Part shown: positions 8,998 to 15,904 of the stretch, piece by piece
How the letters are laid out: every line of letters starts with the position of its first letter
How positions within the stretch are numbered: position 1 is the first letter of the stretch
Assembly (NCBI RefSeq): GCF_000759955.1
Contig: NZ_JNAL01000012.1
Coordinates: 48,851-112,850 of the forward strand
Length of the DNA: 64,000 nucleotides
Direction: 5' to 3'
Source of the DNA: Prochlorococcus marinus str. MIT 9201
GTDB lineage: Bacteria; Cyanobacteriota; Cyanobacteriia; PCC-6307; Cyanobiaceae
Notes under the pieces: generated by a model
Seen by the model: only the letters and a program-made list of their open reading frames with translations
Told to the model about the DNA's origin: nothing
The model's database searches: none
Made by a program: the position numbers and the translations under genes

Positions 8998-9411
8998 TTA
9001 TGCCCAGGCTTGTTTTGATAAAGCTATAGCTGAAATTGTAAGTAAAGCAATTACTACAAATTTGTTACTCCAATTTATCATAAACAAACTAATTTTATTA
9101 GCCGGTACTTTATATAAAAAAGAAACTTTTTCCTCATTTCTTTTGTGTTGCTTTTCATTATTTTCTAAATAATTTAAATTACTAATTTTATTAATTAATT
9201 TAGATTCGCAATTTGATAGTTGTTCAACTTGATTTAATAAATCAAAATCTTCTGGTCTTAATAGGGTATTTAGTTCTTTAATTTGGACTTTGTTATTTGC
9301 GATAAATTCATTAACTATCTGATCGGTATTATGACCGTTCTTTATTTTTAAAAGAATATCATCTCTTTCCCAGGATTTTTCTAGGGAGTCTAAAATTTTT
9401 TTTATGCTCAT
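8998..9411 (-). CDS. Tail-anchored helical protein, unknown
   Basis: This 137-residue protein is mostly charged and helical. It ends in one hydrophobic segment (about 117-133, FVVIALLTISAIALS), followed by KQAWA. That layout suggests a membrane-anchored protein with a cytoplasmic N-terminal domain. No enzymatic motif is visible. It lies 34 bases upstream of the repair exonuclease on the same strand and may be co-transcribed with it. Whether it has a part in repair is unknown. Confidence 0.6.
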   Translation of the reverse strand: MSIKKILDSLEKSWERDDILLKIKNGHNTDQIVNEFIANNKVQIKELNTLLRPEDFDLLNQVEQLSNCESKLINKISNLNYLENNEKQHKRNEEKVSFLYKVPANKISLFMINWSNKFVVIALLTISAIALSKQAWA

Positions 9412-9493
9412 TTAAGTATTTTTACTTATGATAGATTATTGCCATTATCTTATGTGGTTTATTCTTTGAGGAATAACAAAAAATAAGTTTTTT

Positions 9494-9781
9494 TTAAGAT
9501 TTGCGAATTAGTCTGTTAGCAAAATAATTTATCTTTTCTTTTTCTTCAATTTTTTTTGAATTAATTTTTGCTTTTACTTTATTTTCATTTAAATTAACTA
9601 TTTCATCTGATACATTTTTACCAGTATTGAAATATCTTTTTATTTGTTCTGATTCTTCTTTATTTAATCTTTTTGTTGAACCTTTCGCATTTATTCCAAG
9701 TTTCTTGCAGGCTAAAAGTATTCTATTACTTTCGACATTAAGATCTTTAGCAAGAGTGAAAATAGGAGTGTTGATAGACAT
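9494..9781 (-). CDS. Stand-alone IF2_N-domain small protein
   Basis: This 95-residue protein has a first half that looks like the IF2_N module of translation initiation factor IF-2. The match is FTLAKDLNVESNRILLACKKLG (about 8-29), followed by a segment resembling the IF2_N turn with Gly and Ser/Thr-Lys. The second half is lysine-rich and probably disordered. Full IF-2 is over 900 residues and carries a G domain, which is absent here. In IF-2 such modules contact the ribosome or RNA. Here the protein could bind nucleic acid, but this is inference from the fold. It stands between the DUF2130 gene and the tail-anchored gene. Confidence 0.65.
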   Translation of the reverse strand: MSINTPIFTLAKDLNVESNRILLACKKLGINAKGSTKRLNKEESEQIKRYFNTGKNVSDEIVNLNENKVKAKINSKKIEEKEKINYFANRLIRKS

Positions 9782-9876
9782 TATTTTTTTCTATGAAATT
9801 TATTATTAATAATATATTTATAAATTAGTAATTAAATCTATTTTTAACTATTATTAATTTCAAATATTTTATTTGA

Positions 9877-11196
9877 TTATGCAACTTCATCTTCGAAACT
9901 ATTTAAATCATTAAACTTTTTCTTCATAGTTGGATTATTTCTAGTTAATTTCTTAACCGTTAAATCTTGAGATTTGCTGTCAGCAGATAAAAGGTGTTTT
10001 TTTGAAAGAATTAGAGCCTCTTTAGTTTTTTGTAAATGAGTTATTGATTTATCTATTTCTAAAATTGCATCATTAAATCTATCCTGGGCAAGGGATACAT
10101 TTTTACCAACTGCATTCTTAAATTGCTCAAGAGTATTTTCAAAATTTGTAATGTCATAATTCTCACGTTTCATTAAATCAATTTGTGATTTGTATTTTAA
10201 AGTTTCCATAGATGCATTTCTTAGTAAAGAAATAATTGGCAAAAAGAATTGAGGTCTAATAACATACATTTTTGGGAATCTATGTGAAACATCTACTATC
10301 CCTGCATTATATAATTCGCTATTTGGTTCTAATAGAGAAACAAGTACAGCATACTCACAAGACTTTTGATTTCTATCTTTATCTAATTCTCTCAAAAAAT
10401 CTTCGTTTTTTCTTTTAGTGCTGCCATTCAAACTTTCGTTCTTCATCTCAAACATTATTGATACAATTTCAACTTTGTTTTCATCAAATTCTCTAAAAAT
10501 ATAATCACCTTTACTACCTGAAGAGACATCATTATCCTTTTCAAAATATGAATTTTTAAATGCCGTAGCGCGATTAAGATTGAATTGATTTTCGCAATGG
10601 ATTTCTAAGGTTTCTCCTACCATTTTGGTAGACAATCTGGATTTCATTTCTCTTAGTTCCTGAATAGTCAGGTCCCTTTCGCTAATTTTGCTTTTAAATT
10701 TTTCTTCAATTAATTTTTCATTTATTGATTGTTCAAGTCTCATCTTTTCAATGGAAGTTGTTAATGCTGAGTTTTCTTTTTCTAATTTAGTAACAGCTTC
10801 ATTGACTTTATTTTTTAATGATAATTCCGAAATTAAAGATTGGTTTTTAATCTCGTCCTTTAATTTGTTTAATTCATTATTCAGAGAATTAATTTTATTT
10901 GTAGCTTGATTGGTTAAATCATTTAGAGCATTTTTTTTCTTCTCTTCTGCGATATTTAATTTAGATTCAAGAGCTTTGATTTCAATCTCTTTAGAGCGTT
11001 TATTTTCTATCAATTGCATTTCCATTTCTCGCCTTAGGATTTTCAATGATTTTTTATTATCTTCTTCAGCCAATAGAAGTCGTTCCTTTATTTGTTTATT
11101 AAATTCTTCATCTTTTATTTGAAGAAGTATTTCTTCAAAGCTGCTGGGATCAATTCGGAAAGTTTTGCCACATGAAGGGCATTTAATATCTTTCAT
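9877..11196 (-). CDS. DUF2130 coiled-coil protein, putative PD-(D/E)XK nuclease
   Basis: This 439-residue protein is built in three parts. The N-terminus has one CPSC knuckle (C6, C9) followed by GKTFRI. A long charged coiled coil spans about 25-190. The conserved DUF2130 core covers about 195-380 (TLEIHCENQFN, KGDYIFREF, FEMKNES, FPKMYVIRPQFF). The D..(E)xK arrangement in GDYIF...IMFEMK fits a PD-(D/E)XK nuclease site, and RmuC has a comparable coil-plus-nuclease design. The tail includes TVKKLTRNNPTM, also typical of the family. Its location upstream of a DNA-repair cassette on the same strand suggests a DNA-related role. No activity is known to me for this family. Confidence 0.8.
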   Translation of the reverse strand: MKDIKCPSCGKTFRIDPSSFEEILLQIKDEEFNKQIKERLLLAEEDNKKSLKILRREMEMQLIENKRSKEIEIKALESKLNIAEEKKKNALNDLTNQATNKINSLNNELNKLKDEIKNQSLISELSLKNKVNEAVTKLEKENSALTTSIEKMRLEQSINEKLIEEKFKSKISERDLTIQELREMKSRLSTKMVGETLEIHCENQFNLNRATAFKNSYFEKDNDVSSGSKGDYIFREFDENKVEIVSIMFEMKNESLNGSTKRKNEDFLRELDKDRNQKSCEYAVLVSLLEPNSELYNAGIVDVSHRFPKMYVIRPQFFLPIISLLRNASMETLKYKSQIDLMKRENYDITNFENTLEQFKNAVGKNVSLAQDRFNDAILEIDKSITHLQKTKEALILSKKHLLSADSKSQDLTVKKLTRNNPTMKKKFNDLNSFEDEVA

Positions 11197-11327
11197 TTTT
11201 AAATTACAAAATTAATATTAGGGAGGATTTAATATTCGAATAATGTAGTAAGAATATTCTTCTTAACTAAGAATAAACAATAGTTATATGTTATGCACTA
11301 AAAAATAAAATAAATTTTCGATGAATG

Positions 11328-11708
11328 TTATATTAATCCAGATTCTTTAAGAATATTAATTTTATTTGCTAATTCAATATCTGCGGATGATATTTTACGA
11401 TCTAATTTTTTGTAAGAAGAAACTGTGTAACCACTATCATCAACGAATTCATCTTCTGCATCTTTTAAATGCACGTTATCATTTTGAATCTCATTGTAAA
11501 TATCAGATTTGTATATATTTGATTTATTAGTATTACCATACCCAAAATTTGCAATCCCTCTGGCATCTAATGCTTCCTCAACTAATATTCCAACTACTTT
11601 GGATCTACTTATAGATTCGCTTTTTGAAATTTCATCAATAATTTCAAGGACCCTTTTTCTTGGAAGATATCCTATTCTTTTAACTTTATTTTCCATGAGG
11701 CTTTGCAT
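11328..11708 (-). CDS. Ribbon-helix-helix-like small protein
   Basis: This 126-residue protein has an N-terminal part (RIGYLPRKRVLEIIDEI, then SISRSKVVGILVEEAL) with the strand-helix-turn-helix pattern of MetJ/Arc/CopG-type DNA-binding proteins. The rest is acidic and Asn/Asp-rich with no clear fold. An alternative ATG gives MENK at 11696. Neither start has a ribosome-binding site. It is the first of eight minus-strand genes that run through the repair cassette, so a regulatory role for that set is possible but unproven. Confidence 0.6.
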   Translation of the reverse strand: MQSLMENKVKRIGYLPRKRVLEIIDEISKSESISRSKVVGILVEEALDARGIANFGYGNTNKSNIYKSDIYNEIQNDNVHLKDAEDEFVDDSGYTVSSYKKLDRKISSADIELANKINILKESGLI

Positions 11709-11926
11709 ATGTCAGTATTGTAACACTTCTGTCAATTACGATTAAAGTATTCTTTGTGGTAATTAAGTGTAAACTTAAATTATTAAAGAAAGTATAATTT
11801 TATTGAACCTTATAATAAAACAGTTTCTTAATTAGTTATTCAAAAATTTTAATATGCTTTCTCTAATTAACCACTCAAATTAGGTCAAATTTAAAATTTT
11901 TTTTCTAATATAAATTCTTAATTCTT

Positions 11927-12130
11927 ATGGAAGATAAACTTTATGACAATGCTGACAGCTTCGCCATGTCTTTTGACGAGGAATGGAAAAATATTGATTG
12001 TGATGATCCGCGATTAAAGATAAATAAAGTATTCGAAATTTTATCTGAGCATCCTTTTTTGGTTTCTAATCCAGAAAATGCAAGAAAAATGGCAGAATTT
12101 AGAATATTTTCACTAAAAAAATTTCAATAA
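11927..12130 (+). CDS. Small acidic protein, unknown
   Basis: This ATG-started 67-residue protein begins MEDKLYDNADSFAMSFDEEW. It is acidic in the first half and basic at the end (IFSLKKFQ). It has no Cys and no membrane segment. The motif NPENARKMAEFRIFSL looks like a well-formed amphipathic helix. A 218-base gap without genes precedes it. I do not recognise it; the non-random composition supports coding. Confidence 0.55.
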   Translation: MEDKLYDNADSFAMSFDEEWKNIDCDDPRLKINKVFEILSEHPFLVSNPENARKMAEFRIFSLKKFQ

Positions 12131-12179
12131 TTATTTTTGTACTTTTATTTAAACTAGAATTTATTTTAATAATTAGGAT

Positions 12180-12353
12180 CTAAATATTTGGCGAATTAAA
12201 AAAGCCTTTACTGTACAAAAATATTATGATTCCTATAATTGGGCCTATCCCAAATACAAAAAGTACTAATTTTGCAGAATTTTTCGTTTGACCTAATTCT
12301 TGATTCTTTTTATTTCCCTTAGTTTGAATTTTTTTTGATTTTTTCTTTTTCAT
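12180..12353 (-). CDS. Small membrane protein, unknown
   Basis: This 57-residue protein starts at ATG 12353 (MKKKKSKKIQTKGNKKN). A more distal in-frame start at 12380 would add nine residues that look non-native. A strongly basic N-terminus is followed by one membrane span (about 27-47, LVLFVFGIGPIIGIIIFLYS) and a short tail. The basic side should stay in the cytoplasm. The family is unknown to me. It is convergent with the 67-residue gene on its left. Confidence 0.55.
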   Translation of the reverse strand: MKKKKSKKIQTKGNKKNQELGQTKNSAKLVLFVFGIGPIIGIIIFLYSKGFFNSPNI

Positions 12354-12487
12354 GAAAAATATATTACTACAACGCAACATCGAAAAAATTTTTTGCGTTA
12401 TAAAATCTTATATATTATTGATTTGGTCAAATTTGTTCAGGAATCGAAAAATACAATATTGTATAATGTAATGAATAGAAAGCAAAT

Positions 12488-12694
12488 ATGAGTGCAACTA
12501 AGAGAGAGGAAGTAATTTCTCACCTTCGATATATAAGGTTAGAATTGAGAGAAATGCATCAAATGCTTATCAAAGAGGATTTGTTACCTGATCTAAGTGA
12601 AGCGAAAGAAGTACACGCACAACTTGATGCATTACTTGCTTTGTTATCAGATAAAAAAGTAAAGAAAATTAAAAATCAATTTGGAAAATTTTGA
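12488..12694 (+). CDS. Small helical protein, 68 residues
   Basis: This ATG-started protein is almost entirely predicted helix: SHLRYIRLELREMHQMLI and then EVHAQLDALLALLSDK, with Leu spaced like a two-helix hairpin. The C-terminus is basic (KKVKKIKNQFGKF). Well-formed amphipathic periodicity makes this a convincing gene. It is convergent with the next small minus-strand gene, with 14 bases between the stops. No motif indicates the function. Confidence 0.65.
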   Translation: MSATKREEVISHLRYIRLELREMHQMLIKEDLLPDLSEAKEVHAQLDALLALLSDKKVKKIKNQFGKF

Positions 12695-12708
12695 TGTATT
12701 TGGATGTA

Positions 12709-12903
12709 TTATAAATAATTAGTCGCTGATTCAATCTTTTTTCGATTATCGTGCATTATCTCTAGTTTATTATAAATTTCTTTAATTTGTATTTGTATTG
12801 AATCAGTTGAATTTATATTACTCAAAGCATCCATCGCTGATAAAAGACTTTCCTTAGCTTCTATCAGATGTCTACATTCTTTACTGCCTGCTTCGTATGA
12901 CAT
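12709..12903 (-). CDS. Small helical protein, 64 residues
   Basis: This 64-residue protein begins MSYEAGSKECRHLIEAKESL. Two amphipathic helices are visible (about 9-29 and 38-60), with a single Cys at residue 10. Its size and two-helix style resemble the neighbouring 68-residue gene on the opposite strand, although the sequences are not alike. No known family was recognised. Confidence 0.55.
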   Translation of the reverse strand: MSYEAGSKECRHLIEAKESLLSAMDALSNINSTDSIQIQIKEIYNKLEIMHDNRKKIESATNYL

Positions 12904-13045
12904 AGTATTTAAAGAAACTTATTATCATAAATTTATATGTAATTCTTCCGTATTGCTTGATACTCTTATCAGATAAAAGTTTATTATTGTCATTTTTAAT
13001 ACACTATAAAGAATAAACTTTACTAATAATTATATAAAAAAACTA

Positions 13046-13228
13046 ATGCAAGAAAATTTTAAAAATTATGAATTCTGTATTAAAGTAGCCTTAGATAACG
13101 CAAAGAAAAGAATAAATCTGCTTGATAATTTAGATAAAAAGTGTGTTTTGGACGAGTACAAAGAATGGATCAATGATGGTGTAAATAACCATAAAGTTTT
13201 AATATTAAGAGAGGACCCAATTATCTAA
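13046..13228 (+). CDS. Small protein, 60 residues, unknown
   Basis: This ATG-started frame begins MQENFKNYEFCIKVALDNAK and continues with INLLDNLDKKCVLDEYKEW. It is charged and mostly helical, with two Cys (residues 11 and 33). No signal or membrane segment is present. An isolated small gene in the ORFan island; coding is likely from composition, and the function is unknown. Confidence 0.5.
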   Translation: MQENFKNYEFCIKVALDNAKKRINLLDNLDKKCVLDEYKEWINDGVNNHKVLILREDPII

Positions 13229-13247
13229 GAAATAACAAAAGAATTTT

Positions 13248-13343
13248 TCAATTATTGGCTTTCGATGTGATTTTAAATAAAAAATAAAGACTTGCAATAA
13301 AAGTAATTATTAGAATAATTGTTAAAGGAGAAAAATTATACAT
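13248..13343 (-). CDS. Possible 31-residue membrane peptide
   Basis: This ATG-started frame begins MYNFSPLTIILIITFIASLY. It is followed by FLFKITSKANN, giving a single membrane span with a basic tail. The form matches tiny photosystem or cytochrome-complex subunits, but the sequence is not one that I recognise. No ribosome-binding site is visible. AT-rich DNA easily gives hydrophobic frames of this length by chance, so the call is weak. Confidence 0.3.
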   Translation of the reverse strand: MYNFSPLTIILIITFIASLYFLFKITSKANN

Positions 13344-13398
13344 AATATAATTACAATATTATTTATTAATAATATATTTCATTATAACTGCTTTTAAA

Positions 13399-13527
13399 TC
13401 AGTCTTCTTTAAGTAAAGAACAAATAAATTTGTTAAGAATTTCTTTTTCTAAAAAAATCTCTTTACCTTTATAATTTTTTAACTTCTTAAAAATTAAATC
13501 AACTAAATCTTCTAATTTTGGGTCCAT
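13399..13527 (-). CDS. Small protein, 42 residues, unknown
   Basis: This ATG-started frame of 42 residues begins MDPKLEDLVDLIFKKLKNYK. It is strongly amphipathic and mixed-charge, with one Cys near the end (FICSLLKED). It starts 10 bases after the stop of the lipoprotein gene on the same strand and could share its transcript. The regular helical pattern makes coding more likely than not. Confidence 0.45.
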   Translation of the reverse strand: MDPKLEDLVDLIFKKLKNYKGKEIFLEKEILNKFICSLLKED

Positions 13528-13536
13528 TATATAAAA

Positions 13537-13917
13537 TTATTTTTCTAATAAATAAATTTTCTCTTCACCAATTTTATCTGGTTTAGTTATTTTACATCCT
13601 TTATCTTTTTCCATATCACAATCTTTTGTAGCAGGAATAGATATCCAAGTACAAATCTTTTCTTGTGAATCTTCTTTTAAGATAACCCATCCATCATCTA
13701 AGTATTTTGATATACCATCCTTGCCACATGAAAACTTTATTTCAATTCTTTTCTTCTCTGAATTGTTATTCTCATTAATATTTTCTTCAGAATTAATTAA
13801 GGGGTATTCTTTCTTGATTAAAGTACTACAAGAACTTAATAAAATTGATATGAAAATTATTTGTGAAAAATTTTTTATTCTTTCCAAATTTTTTATTTTT
13901 TTAATATTCAATGCCAT
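13537..13917 (-). CDS. Small lipoprotein, unknown function
   Basis: This 126-residue protein has a basic N-terminus, a hydrophobic segment (IIFISILL) and a lipobox LLSSC (Cys at about residue 30). It should be lipid-anchored outside the plasma membrane. The mature part contains an Asn/Glu-rich linker and then a small domain with four further Cys (in FSCGKDG, KICTW, KDCDMEK and GCKITK), which could form two disulfides. The domain start, IEIKFSCGKDGISKYLDDGW, recalls small cyanobacterial extracytoplasmic proteins that I cannot name. Two smaller frames on this strand flank it. Confidence 0.65.
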   Translation of the reverse strand: MALNIKKIKNLERIKNFSQIIFISILLSSCSTLIKKEYPLINSEENINENNNSEKKRIEIKFSCGKDGISKYLDDGWVILKEDSQEKICTWISIPATKDCDMEKDKGCKITKPDKIGEEKIYLLEK

Positions 13918-13929
13918 TTAAAGTATATT

Positions 13930-14106
13930 TTATTTTGATTCTATTAATTTTAATAGTTGATCCATTTTAGTCATTAATTTTTTTACATCATCTGGATGTG
14001 GTAATACTAATTCTTCAGTAACTTCTAAATGCATTTTCTTTAAGTTTTGCCTTAAATCCTTTAAATGCATTTTTACGTTTTCTTTCTTTTGTACTACATC
14101 ATTCAT
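13930..14106 (-). CDS. Small helical protein, 58 residues
   Basis: This ATG-started frame begins MNDVVQKKENVKMHLKDLRQ and continues NLKKMHLEVTEELVLPHPDD, ending LLKLIESK. Two charged helices are joined by a LPHPDD turn, a pattern unlikely to arise by chance. It is too short for most ORF cutoffs. It lies upstream of the lipoprotein gene on the same strand. I do not recognise the family. Confidence 0.5.
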   Translation of the reverse strand: MNDVVQKKENVKMHLKDLRQNLKKMHLEVTEELVLPHPDDVKKLMTKMDQLLKLIESK

Positions 14107-14182
14107 AGGGTTAAAAATTAGGTTTGTAAAACTTTAAGTAAATATCATAATATTTTAAGCGTTTTTACCAAATATTTTAAAT

Positions 14183-14614
14183 TTAAAAATTGTCAATTTC
14201 AAATATGGCTCTACCACCATAACAAAAATTAGTAGATAACATTCTTAATTTCTTATTATTAAATCCATTAGTACTTTTATTTTTAATAATATAATTTTTT
14301 GCAAATGATTCACAATCTAACTTGTTTTTTGAATGTTTAATTACTGGATAAAAATATGCCAACACAATAATTATAAAAAAAATTGTTATGAATGACTTTT
14401 TTTCATTTTTGACTAATTCTCTTGCATCCCTGTTTGTTTTTAAAATTTTTATGAGTAATCTATCTGGCAGCCCTATTTGAACAAATAACAATTCCACCCA
14501 CCATGGAAGATCTCTATTATTCTTCTTTTTTGATTTTCCGGAAGTATTCATTTTCTTGGCTTCATGATTTTGATTTCTAGCATCTTTTGAATTAAATTTT
14601 TCTTCTTTATTCAT
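14183..14614 (-). CDS. Single-span membrane protein, unknown
   Basis: This 143-residue protein opens with a polar Lys/Asn-rich region. A conserved-looking block follows, DLPWWVELLFVQIGLPDRLL (about 35-54), which is probably an interfacial helix. One membrane span follows (about 77-92, FITIFFIIIVLAYFYP), and then an external tail with two Cys (KLDCESFAKNY, STNFCYGG). The WWVELLFVQIGLPD block is the best handle for a family search. An alternative start within the polar region cannot be excluded. Confidence 0.6.
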   Translation of the reverse strand: MNKEEKFNSKDARNQNHEAKKMNTSGKSKKKNNRDLPWWVELLFVQIGLPDRLLIKILKTNRDARELVKNEKKSFITIFFIIIVLAYFYPVIKHSKNKLDCESFAKNYIIKNKSTNGFNNKKLRMLSTNFCYGGRAIFEIDNF

Positions 14615-14747
14615 ATCATCGAATAATTTAATTGGAATATAGAGCTTTTATTTTGATTTGGAAACTATATTTTTATTTTATAAGTTTTAATTTAATTTAT
14701 CTATGAATTTTAGTATTGTTAATTTGTAGTTAATATAGAAATCTTAG

Positions 14748-15017
14748 ATGCCAAAAAAGAGAAGGAAGTTAAATAAAGATTTCGAGAGGAAAATATATTC
14801 ATCAAAAAAAAATGTTGAGTTGGTCTTGGCCAAAATTTATGATATCGATGATGAAGATATACAAAATGAATATATGAACGCGTTTAACGGAGTTGTTTTT
14901 CTATATGACGAAGTGAAAATGGATTATGAAATACAAGGATTTAATGATAATTCGGAAGAACTACTCTCAAATTATATGAATGCTTTTAAATTATTCGAAT
15001 CAGAATTTGAAATTTAA
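14748..15017 (+). CDS. Small acidic protein, 89 residues, unknown
   Basis: The first residues are basic (MPKKRRKLNKDFERKIYSSK). The rest is acidic and contains two related segments, EYMNAFNGVVFLYDE and NYMNAFKLFESEFE. These look like an internal duplication of a helix carrying YMNAF. No membrane segment is present. Its 3' end overlaps the convergent neighbour by 18 bases. The repeated YMNAF unit supports a real protein. Confidence 0.55.
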   Translation: MPKKRRKLNKDFERKIYSSKKNVELVLAKIYDIDDEDIQNEYMNAFNGVVFLYDEVKMDYEIQGFNDNSEELLSNYMNAFKLFESEFEI

Positions 15018-15230
15018 ATTCTGATTGCCTCTATAAGGTATTACGGGTATTTCAATTAGATTTCCTTTTTGGAGAAAATACCTTTTCTCTTGCAAATGTT
15101 TTATGCACGAGAGCTTCCTTTTTTCTTTATTACAAAATTTTCTTATTTGGTAATCAGTAAGTGAGAATGATTTATTACCAAATGTAAGTAAAGCAAATAA
15201 AAAAAAAGATAAATATAATGGTAATTTCAT
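15000..15230 (-). CDS. Small exported protein, unknown
   Basis: This 76-residue protein has a signal peptide (MKLPLYLSFFLFALLTFGNK, cleavage probably after SFS). The mature part is short and basic, with two Cys (KFCNKEKRKLSCIKH) eight residues apart that could pair. It ends YRGNQNLNFKF. The last codons overlap the convergent 89-residue gene by 18 bases, so one of the two stops lies within the other gene. The function is unknown. Confidence 0.55.
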   Translation of the reverse strand: MKLPLYLSFFLFALLTFGNKSFSLTDYQIRKFCNKEKRKLSCIKHLQEKRYFLQKGNLIEIPVIPYRGNQNLNFKF

Positions 15231-15270
15231 TTAATCTATTGAGATTGAACTCTAATTTTCATTTATTAAA

Positions 15271-15549
15271 TCATTTTCTATTATAAGTATCTATAATTTG
15301 TTTTAAATCGGCTTTACTTAAGTCTGTTGAAATAAAAACTTCTTGTGCTGTTGTACCTTTTCTTGCGATTGCTTTATATCCGTTTATTGTCTTAACAGAT
15401 ATTCTAAATATTAATTTAGAGGTTTTTCCTTTTACTCTTGATATTACTGCAGGAGTTACTGTTTTTATATTTGTGTCAAGGGCTAACCTCTTTAGTATTG
15501 GGATTAGACCTTCTATATTTGTACTATGATTTAATACTAACCTTCCCAA
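15271..15549 (-). CDS. DUF2103-like small protein
   Basis: This 92-residue protein starts MGRLVLNHSTNIEGLIPILK and continues with TVTPAVISRVKGKTSKLIFR and ISVKTINGYKAIARKGTTAQ. The pattern matches what I remember of DUF2103, described as a predicted metal-binding family in cyanobacteria and archaea. It looks like a compact alpha/beta domain, basic overall. No cysteine pair is visible, so metal binding is doubtful. The assignment rests on memory of the family start and should be confirmed by a profile search. Confidence 0.6.
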   Translation of the reverse strand: MGRLVLNHSTNIEGLIPILKRLALDTNIKTVTPAVISRVKGKTSKLIFRISVKTINGYKAIARKGTTAQEVFISTDLSKADLKQIIDTYNRK

Positions 15550-15628
15550 TTTTTTATTTTATATTCTATTGGCAAAATTATGTTTCTGAGAAATTAAAAT
15601 AAAATTTAAAAAATAAATTACTGAAGTT

Positions 15629-15638
15629 CTGTTATATT
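15629..15638 (+). promoter_or_regulatory. Probable petN promoter -10 region
   Basis: The sequence CTGTTATATT contains an extended -10 (TGT followed by TATATT at 15633-15638). A transcription start would fall near 15645. That places the upstream in-frame ATG at 15643 outside the message and supports the ATG at 15661 as the petN start. Confidence 0.45.
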
Positions 15639-15660
15639 TACAATGAGTTATTTAAATCTA

Positions 15661-15762
15661 ATGATTTTTCAGATAGGATGGGCCGCATTAGCTGCAATTT
15701 TTACTTTTTCAATTGCAATGGTTGTTTGGGGTAGAAATGGTGACGGATCTATTGATATATGA
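15661..15762 (+). CDS. petN: Cytochrome b6f complex subunit VIII (PetN)
   Basis: This is the 33-residue single-span subunit of the thylakoid cytochrome b6f complex, needed for its stability in plants and cyanobacteria. The core matches the family well: [20 protein letters not shown], then NGDGS. The C-terminal GRNG motif is a hallmark. An in-frame ATG at 15643 would add six residues (MSYLNL), but a probable -10 box suggests that the transcript begins at about that position. The stop codon overlaps the ATG of the following 47-residue membrane peptide (ATGA), so the two are likely co-translated. Confidence 0.92.
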
Positions 15763-15902
15763 TTTCATTTATAACTTATGAGGTGTTTTTAAGTAAGTTT
15801 CTTATTATTACTTCATTCGTTTTACTTATATTTATAACATTTGCTGTAATTTATATCTCGTATGTCTCTTGGAAAGATAAACAAAGACTAAAAAATAGAT
15901 AA
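15759..15902 (+). CDS. 47-residue membrane peptide coupled to petN
   Basis: The ATG overlaps the petN stop by 4 bases (ATGA), the classic arrangement for translational coupling. The product has one long hydrophobic segment (about 12-37, [20 protein letters not shown]). The tail is basic ([11 protein letters not shown]) and should face the cytoplasm or stroma. It does not resemble PetG, PetL, PetM or any Psb/Psa small subunit that I know. The context suggests a thylakoid role, perhaps with b6f. It ends 2 bases before the convergent thf1 stop. Confidence 0.6.
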
Positions 15903-15904
15903 TA

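Noticed and set aside
11709..11760. TTGACA and TACAAT upstream of the RHH-like gene on the minus strand
   Set aside because: The two boxes are only 7 bases apart, far from the 17 needed for a sigma-70 promoter.
12961..12979. Near-palindrome ACTCTTATCAGATAAAAGT
   Set aside because: One mismatch, a one-base loop and pure AT-rich context; not convincing as operator or terminator.
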